Positions 13,401-26,700 of a stretch of 64,000 bases of DNA are shown here, in pieces. The position numbers and the translations under genes are program-made. The first letter of the stretch is position 1. Each line of letters opens with the position of its first letter. Under the pieces are notes generated by a model, which was given only the letters and a program-made list of their open reading frames with translations, was not told where the DNA came from and did not search any database. This DNA is from Aquila chrysaetos chrysaetos. Its lineage: Eukaryota; Chordata; Aves; Accipitriformes; Accipitridae. The DNA lies in the NCBI RefSeq assembly GCF_900496995.4, contig NC_044016.1, positions 21,246,932 to 21,310,931 on the forward strand. Reading direction: 5' to 3'.

Positions 13401-16400
13401 TTGCCATCCCTTACTTAACTAGCTGTACACATAGATTTGGATCTCTTTCCTCCTACAGGTTCTTGCTCTGCCCCAAGGGAAACAACAAACTTTGTTACAC
13501 TTACTGCCTTCTCTGTCTGCTCTGAACCAGGAGATAATTTGTTAGTGCATGTTTATTTATATGCACAGTCTGAAAGGAGTGACCATGTCCTCACTGCCAT
13601 AATGGAAACGCTGCTGCTTTCAGGCAATTTGTTTTGCTTTTGTATTTTAAACTGTGTATTAATTAATCATCTCATGCAGTGAAAGACAAAGGCTGGGTTG
13701 GCCTGACTTGCTCTTTATTGTTATTATCCTGAGCCTTCAGTCTAATAACAGGTTGTTTAACTGGTTGTTACTGGGCTTGGATTCAGCTTGTTTCCTTGAG
13801 TTGACCAATTTGTGTAAATTGGATACCTCTGACAAAGGGATCCCACCTTCAATTGGTGAGCAGAATTAGCATTCCAGCACTGAGCCACATGTGCTGGAGG
13901 GGCAGCATCCTGCAGAGAGCATGTAGGGGCCCTGCCCCATCCCGTAGCTGTGGGAGAACTTCCTACCCCACCTGGGGGAACAGAGTAGGGGGCTCGGACA
14001 CACAGACCCCTTTCTAGCCTGCTTGCATACACTGACACTGTCCTGAAAGGAGATACATGAAGCAGTTTGGGGGAAGGAAAAAATAATCTAAAACTGCTGC
14101 ATCTCTTCTCTTGCACAGCTGGGCGCTTCTAAACTGTCACCTCTCCACAGTGCAGGGTGAGGGGCTCATTCTGTAAGCAGATATCCCCGGCAGTGGGACG
14201 GTCTCTCTTCCCTCATATAAGCAAAGAAATAGGCTGTGTTGTGCCTCACAGGTAATGAACTCCTCTTCTCATTACAGAAAGTCACTGGAGAGAGAGAGAA
14301 ACTTCCTAATGACCAAAGCAGACAACTATGGTAAGAGCTTCATTAAAAATGGTCCCTGTGGGCTGGATGGGATCAGTGCTGCAGCTTAGCTTCGTCTTCA
14401 AGCTCCTGCCACCTCTGACTTCTGCATTTGAATTTAGGTTCAACCAAGGGGAGCTAGACTGAGGGAAACCTAGTCAGCATATTATAATAGGAGTCTAGCC
14501 TCCTGCTTGAGCTGTGCATAGGGAGGAAAAAAAGCATCAGCTAATGAGGGGGAAAAAGATGCCTCTTTCACATACCCCAAATTACCAGTCTTAGATAATC
14601 TTAGCCAACAGATTGACTTGAGTGGCTTTTAACATCCCTCCCTCTTTTTTTTTTTTTCTTTTTTAATAGAGGCTTGCTAAGCAAGCTGGCAAGTGCTGTC
14701 TGGAGTGTAGCAAAGTATACCTTCCTTGGGGAAGGCTCTTGCTACATCAGTTTCTGGGGCTGTTCAGCACACAAGTGCAGGGCTTCACACTGATGTGCTA
14801 CCTGCAATTCCAGAGAGCCAGGGTCTTTCCTTGCTGCAAGTCCTGCTGTAGACAGTTAAAATGAGTGTCCCTCTGAGCTACCACACCTTTGACAGCAGTT
14901 TCATTCCACTAGGGATGCTGCTTTGCCTATCTCAGGCTCCTGGTGTTGATCAGTGTGTTAACTGTTTAACAGCACTCTGCAGGAGTGCAAGCACCAGAGC
15001 TCACACAAGGGAAAGAAGCACAAGTGTTCTTTTAGGCCTGGAGAGTTGAAAGCTGGGGTATGGCCAGCAAATTTGTAATTTTAACTCATTTAAAGGACTG
15101 TTTCCAGAAGACTAACAGTTATTTTAAACAGATCCAAAGCAGTTCCCTAAGGGCCTACCACTAGAGACAGCAGAGGCATAAGACTCTGCATGTCACTGCC
15201 ACCCTTTTACCAGCAGTCAGCTATTGCTGCTAGCATCAACAGAGCAATCTGACAGGCTGCTCAGACAGCAGCAACAGCCTCACCTAATGGTGATGGCTGC
15301 TTCTCCTCTAACAGAACAGACAGTGCATGTGCACACAGTCTTCTTAGATCACTGCTGTGGCCTCTGATTAAATCTCTGCTTATTCCAGCTGACACTTGAG
15401 GCCATGAACTGCAGTTTCTGACAAGACAATGGCATTGCTTTCATCAGTTTAAGCTGGCACTGCTGTGCTTGGGGTTATGTGACCTCTTGCCCCTACCACC
15501 TCCTCTGTAGCCTTGCAGATTCAAGCAGTTTGCTCTGTGGTTGCATGAGAATGCTTGTACTATGTGAAGAATGGGGGCAGAAAGAACAGCTAAAAGGCTC
15601 TTTTGATACCAGCACCAGTTTGGAAACCTGCAGCACCAGGGCATTCCTGCTGGAGGCTGCTAGTGCAAACTAGAGGCAGTAACCTGTGCAGTCACTGCAG
15701 CTGAATTCAGCAGCAAGAGCAGTCTGGCTCTGGAGACAGTCTGCACCCAACTTTGCCCTGCAGAATAAGTATTGATGTTTGGCCATGCAATGTGTAATGC
15801 TGTAGGCCTTGCTTCTTGCCTATACCATCCAGCAAAGTCTTGTGGAACAGAACTAGCAAGAATGGGGTTCTCATCTTTAGTAAAGCAAATGGAACAGAAA
15901 TGGACATCAGTAGGACTCCATACTTTTGGTAGCCACTTCCTCCTCTCTGCATCCATGTTTCTTCTTTTGAAAACCAGGGCCAGAGAAAGTGACCTGTCTC
16001 TAAAAAGCTGCAGACTCCAACAGAATGACTGTCCAGGCTCAGACCTGTTCCACACTCATCCTTCTGCAGCACAAGGAAACACAGATTCTGCAACATTCAA
16101 AGGTGGCCACAGTTGTATATAAGTAAATCTAAGCACTAGGAAAAGGTATCAGGCTGTTATGTCTAGAAGATAGTAGAAATAGCTCTCTAACCTCTGTCTT
16201 CTTCATTCTCTTAGGGAACAAGCAATTATTCTAGTGACCCATTCTGTCCTTAGTAAGGTCCTAGAACAAGGTCATTTGCAAACAGGAACCGGTCTGGCAC
16301 TGAAGTATTTCCAAGAACAGCTACTGAGATTGACAGGATGAGAGTTAGCAAATGAAAGGGTTCCTGCTAGTTTACTTCCTGTTCAGCACATCTTGTAATT

Positions 16401-16635
16401 GGCAGCTTTGCATACTGATCCCAAAAGAGTTGCTCATGGCCAAGGTGGCATTGTGCTTTTAAAGACAGTTTTGAAAGGAGATGTAGCTGCAAGACAAAAG
16501 AACGTTCACAGGCATTTTGTTTGTTTCCCAGAGAAAGAACTGAGTGTGCTTCGTAAGGAGAATCGCAAGAATGCTGCCCTTGCTGTGGCCATGGGGTTGC
16601 TGATTGCTCTTATTTACGCCTGCTGGACAATGTGA
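4469..16635 (+). CDS. CCDC167: CCDC167, coiled-coil domain-containing protein 167
   Basis: Complete four-exon gene. Coding exons are 4469-4510, 11761-11855, 14278-14330 and 16532-16635; their lengths (42+95+53+104) give 97 codons plus TGA, the same length as human CCDC167. All three introns are GT-AG. The start MGRRRREGLSVARE matches the human MTKKKRENLGVALE, and the end is ...KENRKNAALAVAMGLLIALIYACWTM in two overlapping pieces. A basic N-terminus is followed by a charged coiled coil (about residues 15-75) and one hydrophobic helix (about 78-95) at the extreme C-terminus. That is the layout of a tail-anchored membrane protein with a cytosolic coiled coil. The start has a strong Kozak context (GGACCATGG). 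The molecular function of the family is poorly known. It converges on CMTR1. Confidence 0.95.
6583..6935 (+). mobile_element. Ancient CR1 LINE fragment
   Basis: Recognisable in order: GAGAGTGACAAGGATGATCA, AAAGGTGTGGAAAAC, GACCTAGTATAGGTCTAT, ATCAAATGAAACTAGCAG, TTGCCAGAGGATGTTGTAG and TTCATGGAAGC. These are successive landmarks of the sauropsid CR1 3' region (gagagggtgacaaggatgatca ... ttgccagaggatgttgtg ... ttcatggagg). It is heavily diverged, with many indels and no open frame. Confidence 0.8.
8985..9100 (-). repeat. MIR-like SINE relic, antisense
   Basis: AATTTATAAGTAGGGGAACTGAGGCACAGTGAATGGATAACATCTGGGAATCC follows the antisense form of the MIR core as I remember it (ccattttacagatgaggaaactgaggcacagagaggttaag); only the central block is convincing. 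MIR elements in birds are few and very old, so the surviving core may have been kept by chance or constraint. Confidence 0.55.
11856..16531 (+). other. CCDC167: CCDC167 introns 2 and 3
   Basis: Intron 2 is 11856-14277 and intron 3 is 14331-16531. Intron 2 includes a short CT-rich run near 12748-12762. Intron 3 has a T-rich run near 14645-14665. No other coding exon, RNA gene or clear transposon was recognised in either. Confidence 0.7.
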
Positions 16636-17395
16636 TTGCACTCAAGAATTCTCCCTGCTGACCAAATGACTCTCCTGCAAGGAGCTCTTCTGCCTCTCAC
16701 CACTGTGCCTCCCCCAAGGGTGAGGATCAGCATTTCAAATTGCTGTTCTTGTTTATCCTTTCCAAGCCTCATTGTAGGGAAGCTTTTTCTCTGATGATTG
16801 AGGGGGACAGAAGACAAACCAGAAATAGCAGCACACCTGCAACTGGAAACAGGGTCAAGCAGAGCTTAAGGTGCTGTCTTACCCAATATGCAGTCAAGAC
16901 CATCCAGCCAATATGCAGGAAGACAATACATTCTCCCTTTTGAAGAGGACCTCTATGGTTGCAGACAAGTGCTCTCTGCCTAGCCCAGTCAATACAGGCC
17001 ACCACCTTGGTTCCTGTGACTCAGCCATAAGCTGAAAGGACACCAAGCTCTTTGAATCAAAGGGTATTGTGACCTAAAGACTCCATGTGTTCCCAGAGCT
17101 GAGCTAAACAAAGATGCTTACTCTTCCACACTGACTTACAGGACCAAAGGAATCCTACCTCCACAAAAACAGATGAGAGGTAGGTACCTCTTTTTCTGCA
17201 AGCAGGTACCATCTAACTTGAGATCTGAGTGCTTGGGCTTTGAGAAGATCTACCTACCCCTCCAGTGCATCAGAGCTTGGTCGCCATTTTGTGCCTCTGA
17301 GAATCAACACTTGCAGAAGAGAATTTACTGTCGACTCCCAGGGATGGAAGTGCCTCTGCAAGGCTTTAAATAAAATAATTTGACCTTGTAACTTC
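16636..17395 (+). terminator. CCDC167: CCDC167 3'UTR with AATAAA poly(A) signal
   Basis: The 3'UTR follows the TGA ending at 16635. A canonical AATAAA lies at 17369-17374, followed about 25-40 nt later by a T-rich downstream element (TTTTCTTTTTTTTTCCTGTTTTG, about 17399-17421). Cleavage is expected near 17390, giving a 3'UTR of about 0.75 kb. The exact end is inferred. Confidence 0.75.
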
Positions 17396-18405
17396 CTGGT
17401 TTTCTTTTTTTTTCCTGTTTTGTAACATGTTTCTCAGCCACTATATTCTCATCCTACCATGTCCCTGCTGGCACACATTGCACCACAGTAAGCCTAGACT
17501 GGGTTAGGCACTTAACGTCCTCGGTCAGTGAGGTCTCAGCAGTGGGTTATTGGTCTGTTGTGGCCTGGAAATCTACTTGAGTGTTTGCTTCCTTTGAGTG
17601 AAAAAGCAGCCTAGGATGCTGCACAGGAGTGCTGGAGACTGTCTTCTGTAGTCCCTGCTCATTCTGTGCAGTGACATACACTATGTAGCCCTCAGTGTGC
17701 TCTAACTTGCCAGGAAAACCTTTAAAAGGGGACTGCCTTGAAAATTTAACTGTGTAAGGTATTTTTCTGTCGACACACTACAGGCCAGAATTTTGTGGGA
17801 AGCAAAGTAAACAAACACTGTTGTGAACTAAAGAGGCTGTATTGGTAATAGAGACAATGAAAGCAGAGAAGTCAACACAAAATGATACACAGCCTAATTA
17901 CAATACATTGTGCAATTAATGTACATAAACATTCCCTTCAGCAAGACCTTCCTCACCCCCCCTTCCCAACATACTCCCTGTTTACCCTGCGGCAGGGAAG
18001 CAAGTAGCATGGTGGCTCATGCTTGCCTTCTTGAAGGGGGATTCAGAATCAAGGTTCAGTGCATCAAAAATAAAATTAAAAATAAAAGCAAATTAAAATC
18101 AGGAGGAGCTGGAGGCAACTCGGTAAACAGAAAGTATCTGTTCATAGAAGCTAGCCTGCAGGCTAACCAGGTCTTTTTGCACCCTCAGAGGCCTACACTC
18201 AACCTAGCATACTTCCTAGTCACCCTTCTGTCTGCCAGCCTGCAGGAGACCAAAGTCCTGACTGGAGGACATAGCAATTAGCAAAGGAGCCTGGGAAAGG
18301 GAGCAGCATGCTTTGCTGGCATTGGAACAGCCTCAAGGCAGTCCAGAGAAGCACCAGAACTCAAATTACTGGTTGATTTAAAAAGCCAGCTGCACACAGG
18401 CCTGG
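17396..18405. other. Convergent intergenic gap between CCDC167 and CMTR1
   Basis: About 1 kb between the inferred ends of the two convergent transcripts. It includes an A-rich stretch at about 18066-18100. No gene or clear transposon is seen. If CMTR1 uses a more distal poly(A) site, part of this would be its 3'UTR. Confidence 0.5.
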
Positions 18406-20723
18406 AAACCACACAGTTGGGAGGTTCTTTATTGCCTACTGGAAGACATTCCTCCTCATCCCTCATGGAAGTGCCTTTGCCAAAATAAAACTGCCAGTGA
18501 CAGGCCTCTTGTTCTTTGCAGGCAGGAAGGACCACCCTTTCTTTCATACATGTTTTACCAATGTTTGAGAGCAGAAGGAGCCTACAGGTCACCAAGAGGA
18601 TGCATTAACAGCATGCAGTTCTTCAATGGCTTTGGTAGACCTAACTCTGTCTGGGGACTAATAATCACCAATATGGAAAAAACAGCTTTGACCCACTTTA
18701 CTTTTGGTCAGAGCTTGAGAAGGAATAGAATAGCTCCCCTGCACAATATTCAGGGCTACCTACGTGTAAGCTAACCTCCCATCCGCTCCCAGGCCTTTTC
18801 TTTCCCAGTTTCCATTGACCAACAGACCATGCCACCTTCTGTGCTGCTCCTTTAGCCAAGGGTGTGGTTCTGCAGTGATCAAGCCTGCATATAATTTTCT
18901 CTGGTTCAAGGAGTTGCAGCTGCTAAGTTAATTTGTACCAAACTGTAAAGAATTAATACATGGGTATATGGAGACAATTTGCTTGTGAAGACATGGAAGT
19001 GCTCCAAGCTCAGAGAGCACAGCCTACTTGTAGGATGACATTCAACTGCGTGCTCAGAATGAGCACAAAACCTCCACATGATGCTGGGCCTTAGAGGGTG
19101 GAGGTGGGACTTCTACAACATGCCATCCTTGTTCTGGCTTCTTCAGGTGGGGTGCAGGGCACCCATGCACCTACAAGTGAAAACTTCCATGTCTTGCTAC
19201 ATAAAGTTTGTTCAAATCATACATACGGGCGTGAAGAGAAAGAAACGATCTAAACAACTGCTATAGATTCTAGGAGAACTATAGCTTTCTTTAAGGCACA
19301 GTTCAGACAACCCCTAAATCAGTTTCCTCCCTACTGCCAATCTGTGTTTAAAAACAAGCCAAGAACAACAAAAATAGTTTAAAAAAAAAAAGGGCAATTT
19401 TGCTGCTTGGCCAAAAGCAGTCAACTGTGTGTTATCTTCTGATTTATGTGGAAGACCTGGCAAAAGTGCCATGGAAACCAGAAGTGAAGGTAAAACATGC
19501 AACAGAAGACAACTTTGAGCCCAGCACAGAAGTCCATGGAGAAATCTGTTGACACACAAATACCATGCTGAGAGTTTCACAGCTCTGTGCCTTCACCCCA
19601 GATGCAGTTCCAGGGCCAAATGAGACAGAGGATTTCAAAGCCCACTCTGACATTTAAAAAGGGAAGTCTGGTAACCTTTCCAGTGGGCACAGGCAGGGGA
19701 CAGGATTTCTTCTGATTAACCAACGTGGTCAAAGTCAAGATCTCTTTTCACCGAAGCCCTGGGTTTTTTAATGAAGTCAGACATTCCCATCATTTCCTCC
19801 AAAGACCTCCAGCATCCCAACCTTCCTGTGTCTTCCCTCCCACATCCACGTTCCACCCTGAAGATTTGGGTAATAGTGTTGAGTACCAAGAATCAAAGCA
19901 CCTTGGTCTCAGAAGTACTGTGAGGCATAGACACGTTCACAAGTTAACCCCAGGCTGCTGGCTCAGGATCAGTCACTGACCTAGAGAGGGGAAATCCTTG
20001 TCAGCAGCTTCTAAGGGTCTGAGAAATACCTGGCACTAAGCACATCATATCTGTGCCAGGAACTCTACTCATCACCTGTGTTGGCCTTTGTCCAACAGGA
20101 TACCATCACATAGGAATTGCCAGTGGCCAGCCAAGTGCCTTGATAAGCAGAAGTGTTGGAGACACCAACAAGAATACATACTTGTGTCCCAAAGCTAGCA
20201 TTCCCCAATGAGTTAACGCCCTCCACTGGGTAGTGTAGGCCTTTGACAAGGCCAAGGATATAGCTGCCAGAACGATGCAGGGCCGCTTCAATGTGCTGTT
20301 GCCCAGCTTTGCCACCAAGACATCTCTGCTCCTTCCCGCAGTGCCAGGGAAGCACAAGCCTGGAGAGTTCTGGCACACAGAGCTCCACAAACCTCGCTGA
20401 ACGTTTGAACAGGAGCAAAGAAAGCTGCCGGCCCCTTGGCCTCATGCATGCAGTAGGTCAGGACAAAAGGGCATTAGTCCTTGGCTCCAGGAGTCACCAT
20501 GGGTACTCTGGCAGCAGGCACTACCTGGGCCGTACTCTTATATACACTGCCAGGGTAGAGCATCATCCTGTGCCTTCTGCATACCACCTCCTGGTTCAAT
20601 CACCTCCAGGAAATCGGCTCTAGAGAAGACCAGGATAGAAGTTGTGGAGCCTCCCCAGTCTCATCAGTCCCTGAAGAATCCAAGCTGGGCTCAGCACCCC
20701 CTGCACCCCTCAAGACAGCAGGG
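18406..20723 (-). terminator. CMTR1: CMTR1 3'UTR with AATAAA poly(A) signal
   Basis: Downstream of the CMTR1 stop, on the minus strand, CAATAAAG lies at 18428-18433 (TTTATT on +). It is followed by a GU-rich element with two TGTGTG-type groups (about 18384-18420). This makes a credible cleavage site near 18410 and a 3'UTR of about 2.3 kb. No earlier canonical AATAAA was noticed, though alternative sites are possible. Confidence 0.55.
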
Positions 20724-23700
20724 TTAGGGGTAGTGCGCTTGGATGAAAGACAGGACATCCTCCTTTGATAGCTTCTCTGGATCTTGCCTTTTCTGAGAGT
20801 CGTGCACTTTGACACCTTCCCCCCACTCCCAGAAGAGGCGGCTGTAATGGCAGATGCTGTGGGCAGACAGGAAAGCAAGATTAGTTTGGCAAGAGAAGGG
20901 AAGGAAAACACTGTCATCCTAGCCACAAAGAGCACTACAGAGACAGCTGCCCTTGCAATGGGAGTCACACAGAGATATTCTATCTAAGCGGTGTCTTAGA
21001 AAAAGACCAGTGCATTCATTCATGTTACAAACTCTGCAGCCCTTAAGGTACAGAAACTTGCAAGCCTAAGAGATTTCCATGGAAACAAACTTGTTGATTC
21101 TAGCTTCACTCAACATTCAGTTCAGCTGGAAGGAGACAGGTCATTAGGGAAAAACTTACCTCCCTCCAAGTTTTTGAAAGGATGAAACTGTCATTTCAGG
21201 CAATGGAAAGGCCTTAATGAAGAATTTAGAAAGTCTGCCAGCAGCAGCATGCAGCAATCTAATCACTCACCACAAACCTACTAGAATCAGTAATAGCTGT
21301 CCTATGGCGCTTTGCAAACGAACAGCACTTCACACTGTACAAAAGTGGCTAGGATCATCCCCTCTTTCCCCTCGTGTGAAATAACTGAGCTCCACTTGGC
21401 TGCTGAGAGTTCTAGTCCTACAATGCCATCTCTCACTCCATCCATCAAGCACAGCCCTCCCTCACTGCATCAACATAGTCCAAGCCATAATGAAAACAGA
21501 GCTGCTAATTACTGCAGACACAGCAGCCTTTAGTTTTCTACAATTACTCACACTTAATATTCATAGCTTATTTAGTGCTACTGTTCTAACAAAGCAGTAC
21601 TAGCACAGCGACAAGAGCACATGTCAATGGCTAATTATAGACATTAGTACTCACTAACCACAACACATCCCTTCTGGAGTCCCACACAAGTGCTCCTTCC
21701 ACCTCCTCGGCCATTCATGCAGGTTCATGCTGGCCTACTTCAGAGTACATAAGCAGAACTAACCCCATCCTGACACATGGAGGGAAAAAGCATCATATGC
21801 CTCTGCTTTTTAAGCCCGTTCTTCCATTTAGCTAGTTAAGGAAAAGTTAAGGATTCTTAAGAGCATTGCTGTAAGGTAGGTAAGGAGATTCAAAGTGAGA
21901 AAATCAGGAGCCCTATTTCATACCAAGCTCTCACTCAAGAGGCACAGTCCTGGGTAGTGATGGTAGACAGCATCTCTTGAGACTGCCTGAAGGCAGGGTG
22001 TGCAGTACATCTCTATATATGAGCCCTGAGGTGTCACACAGACTGAGGATTTGCTGTACTTAAGTCATGGCCTTAGCCAAGTACTCAATAGATACAGATG
22101 GGGTTCAGCAGCCACAGTGTTAATGACAAGCCACTCCATCCTTTCCCAAAGAGCTGCTGCTTTTCTCTCACTCTCTCCTTAAACAGCTCCCAGCTACCGA
22201 CAGCTTATTCCAGGGCCTGGGCTAAATGAACTAGGATTTGTTTTTAAATTAGCAACTTCCAACCAAGCATCTTAAAATACAGAGATGCGGCAAATTGCAG
22301 TTGCTGGGCTCAGTTTCCATTTCCCTGTGTGCAGGGAGGTGCAGTAACTTGTACTCTGCTGCAGACAGGGGAACAAAGTTGAATGATGTGTGTCATTCAT
22401 AGCAATTAATTGCAAAATCCACTAATCCAGATCAGCAGTTTCCTGAAAGTCTGAGGAGGTCCCAGCTTCTGCAGCACACCCTGCTGGTGACCAAGCTGCG
22501 CTTGCACTGCTAACGACTGCAAGAACATAGCACAGCACACTTGAACTCCCTTCCAAACACCCAGACACACACACATAAACTCGCACACAGCTATCCTTCC
22601 ATAGCCTCAGCTCTGGCTTGTACTCACTGAAAGGGTGCGATGGATTCAGAAGGGAGGTCGTATGTCGCTTTCTTCGTCATTTTGTTGAAGAAGAATTTCC
22701 TCTTGGAGTTTTTGCTGTATGCCATTGTCCAGGGATCTTGCAGAAGAGTCACAGGGATCAGACAGAAAATGGAAAGGGGAAAAAAAGCACAGTATAAATA
22801 CATATATAGTGCAAGCAGGGAGGAGGAATCTGTAAGAATAATTGTGATCCTTCTCTTACTCCTTTTTCCTTCCCTCCCCCAAGACGACCTGCTTCCCAAG
22901 CTGTTCTCTATTCACTGAGAAAACTCCCTTCTCCCTGCATTTAAAAGTTGACATTCCAAATAGGGTATTTCCATGTACTATGGAAAGTATCTTCTTGATG
23001 AAAAATTATGATCTCATTAAAAAAGAAAGCCCTCAGTCATGTAAATAAATGGAATTACCCACATAACAGCTAATCAACCCACAACAGAAAAACCTATCAT
23101 ATAAATACGCTAAATCTTATCCAAATCCAAGCTACCCTCATTACATGCAAACAGTTAGTCTCCAGCCACTGGAATACTCCCATCATTTTTTATCAAATTA
23201 CACCAGAAACCAGCCTGGTCAATACTTTTTACTTGAAGATACAAAGAAAAGTTAAACAAGAGCAGGGACTCTATCTTCCTACCATTCACGGTCCGTACGA
23301 TGTAGAGTCCTGTGGGCACAAAGTGCCGGTCATCTCGGCCAGTGTAGGATAGCCGGGGTATTCCCCCTGAACTCTTGATGATTTTCATCTCTAACCTAAA
23401 TGTTGAGAGAAGACAGTGATAGAGATTCCCTGTTTCTTCCTTTACAACTCTCTTGGCACACAATGTGCCACCTGTACACCCCCTCCAGAGTGTCACAGTG
23501 AAAACTGACAGCACCACACATGACAGGATAAAATCATCACATCCTAGAGAATTCAGTCTCTTGCCTCCCGCACATGGCTAGAGAAACCAGCCAGAGCTGT
23601 CTAAATCAGGTAGCAAATCAAGTGTTGCAATGAAGGATCTGTGATGATCTACCACACTTAATCCAAATGGGGTTCCCATTTCAAGTATGAACTCTTCATC

Positions 23701-26700
23701 TTTCAAGCCACTGAGAAGCCACTGACACTTCTGCACACAAACTCAAGCACTGTTGCTACTCCTACTGTTGTAAAGCAAATTGGCCACATCTACGGAATTA
23801 GAACTCAGTAGGATGATGCTCTGAGTCTGCAGCATCTCAGAAACAACAGCCACCAGCTGCACAAGCTCTAGCAGCTCTTTCTCCAGGACTCCTCAAGCAT
23901 AGAACAGCACATCCCTCCCATCCCTGTGTGTTAGTGGCTGATAACCTCAATGGGCCCTGAATTCTCTCAATTGTGCCGGTCACTTACCTCACAAATATCT
24001 TCTCCATTTCCTCCAATCTGTACACTTCCTTCACTCTGGGGGAAAAGACAAAAATGGGATTTAAAAAAAATCTGAAGTGTCCTCTTTTTCTGTCCCAGCT
24101 ACAGCAAGCTGCCAGACAGTTCATTTTGTACAGCATGAGGTGGTCAGGCATGACTGAGGTTCACCCTTCTCCTCAGTCTTATGCTCCAGTGCCTTATTTC
24201 TACTGGCTTGAGAAAACCCAACACCTGCATGCTCATGGCTGGTTGCTGTAAGCAGCATACGAGCACCCTCGCTGCTAAGGAAGCTGTGCATTTTTACCTC
24301 AGGCTGAGTATACAGAAGAGGAAGAACAATGAAAGTCGGGTGCTTTTGTTTTCCCATGAGATAAATTCACCAAGGTCAGCCCCAGGCAGGTTCTGGCCTC
24401 AGCATGCTGGCCTCACAGTATAACTAAACTGCCTGATCTTCACCATTATTAACCTCAGCGGCGCCACAAACTCATTAGTTACCCTGGGGTAAAAAGAGCT
24501 TTTTTTCTTTTTTTTTTTTTTTTTAAAATCAGTAAAGATGATTTGAAGTCATCATTCTTATCATTATGTCAAACTGCTTTTGTTTTTCTTGTTCCGAGAC
24601 ACAGAAAGAGAATTGGAAAGTTTCAAAAGCACTGCCTCTGATCTGACACCCCAGCCACCCATTTCCCACACACTGCCACAAGCATCAGGCTTCAAAGAGC
24701 ACAGTTTGAACACCTTTTCACAGGAGCAAAGGACCACTTGTTGTGGTTTAGCCCCAGCCAGCAACTAAGCACCACGCAGCTGCTCACTCACTCCCACCCC
24801 ACCCAGTGGGATGGGGGAGAAAAATCGGGAAAAGAAGTAAAACTCATGGGTTGAGATAAGAACCGTTTCATAGAACAGAAAAGAAGAAACTAATAATGAT
24901 AATGATAACACTAATAAAATGACAACAGTAATAATAAAAGGATTAGAATATACAAATTATGCACAGTGCAATTGCTCACCACCTGCCAATCGACACCCAG
25001 TTAGTGCCCAAGCAGTGATCCCCCCGCCCCCACTCCCCCCAGTTTCTATACTGGGCATGATGTCACATGGTATGGAATACCCCATTGGCCAGTTTGGGTC
25101 AGCTGCCCTGGCTGTCCTGTGCCAACTTCTTGTGCCCCTCCAGCTTTCTCGCTGGCTGGGCATGAGAAGCTGAAAAATCCTTGACTTTAGACTAAACATT
25201 ACTTAGCAACAACTGAAAACATCAGTGTTATCAACATTCTTCGCATACTGAACTCAAAACATAGCACTGTACCAGCTGCTAGGAAGACAATTAACTCTAT
25301 CCCAGCTGAAAGCAGGACACTGCTCTATAACCCATTTCTACAGCTCTCCTTCAGCCCTCCCCAATATTTTGAGCTCCTCCAGTTACTGCAGCTACCTGTT
25401 TGTCTGGAGTTTAATTGAGATCCCACTCATTATCTTTCATTAAGCCACCAAGGAGAACATCTTCTTTCCCTTCCTCCGGCTTCTCACACAATATCATAGC
25501 ACTTCTAGCTTCTGAAACAGAAGCTGTTTTGTCCACAATACCTATCTGATACCCAGCACAATGATGCTCTCATGCTCCACTGTAGCAGATTTAATGAAAT
25601 GGAACATCAGGAAGCAACCAAAGCTGAAGCCATTTGCCAGGAACTTTCTTGGGATTGTAACTAAAGCCTTCTCCTCAGGTTAACCATTTGGAGGCTGTAA
25701 ATGCTGGTCAGCACTTCATTTATCTACTAACAGTCAGCATCTCTGTACTGCTGCTGACTCTTCAGGGCAGACAAGGACGTAGAAGTCTTTGCAATGATTA
25801 AGCTAACTGGGTATTAGACCTACTATAGCGTATATTCGAAATCAGCATTAGCCAATCCAACTACAATGAAAACATGACTGTCTGATATGTGAAAGGAGGG
25901 CAAAACTTCTCCACTATCAACCTTCCTCTTAGATATTTAAAGGGCTTTTAGCCTATTTCCATTGAACATAACAGAACTGTGAATTTCAGCTTGAAATTTA
26001 ACTCTCCTTCAGCTCCTTATATTCATCACACACACACACTGAAACCAAAGCACGCCAGGCTGAGGGAAGGAGTTGTCACTCACCGGATAGGGTTCATATC
26101 TGGCCGGCTAGGTTTAGAAACAGCTTTGACAAACTTCTCCGCCAGCTGAATCCTGAATGAAAATGGAAGGAGAATCCAGCAATTTAGTGAGATCTTTGGC
26201 AGAGCAGGTAGGTAACAGTTTCAGCAGAATAACTGATTAGACACTTCAGTACATGCAGACTGCCTCCACTGCTAGCCAAATGGGTACTAAGCAAGACTTT
26301 TTTCACCCTGCCCTCCCAGTTCAGTGCCCAGTGATACTGGCTATTACCCATTAGGAACAGGTCTCCACAGCTTTCTCTACAAGCCCTCATGCTGCTGAAC
26401 ATATTGATGTATCAGCAGGAAAGTAGGACTAGTAGAGACTTCATGTTCCTGAGGAAGGAAACAGAGGGGCTCGTTCCTTCTCCCTCAGCCAGTTACCAGC
26501 TATGCTCATTCATGTTCCCAGGATGCTCAGTTTACCCAGACTGTGCCTGGCTCACCCCAGACTAAGAAAGGAGCTAGACCTGCCCTCATAGACAGAGAAG
26601 GTACAGTTGGAAAAGACTACAGGCACTTCGCTTCAGAGCAGGTTCATTCACAGTTCATCTTTATAGCAGTGTTTCAGCTGAATGCACTTGTCTCCCTGTG

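Noticed and set aside
22555-22585. CA-rich stretch resembling a microsatellite (also near 26030 and 37350)
   Set aside because: Each has only four to six units with interruptions; below a useful repeat threshold.
24734-25324. Target duplication for the LTR at 24739-25319
   Set aside because: The flanking 5-mers CCACT and CTGCT match at only three of five bases, which is not convincing.
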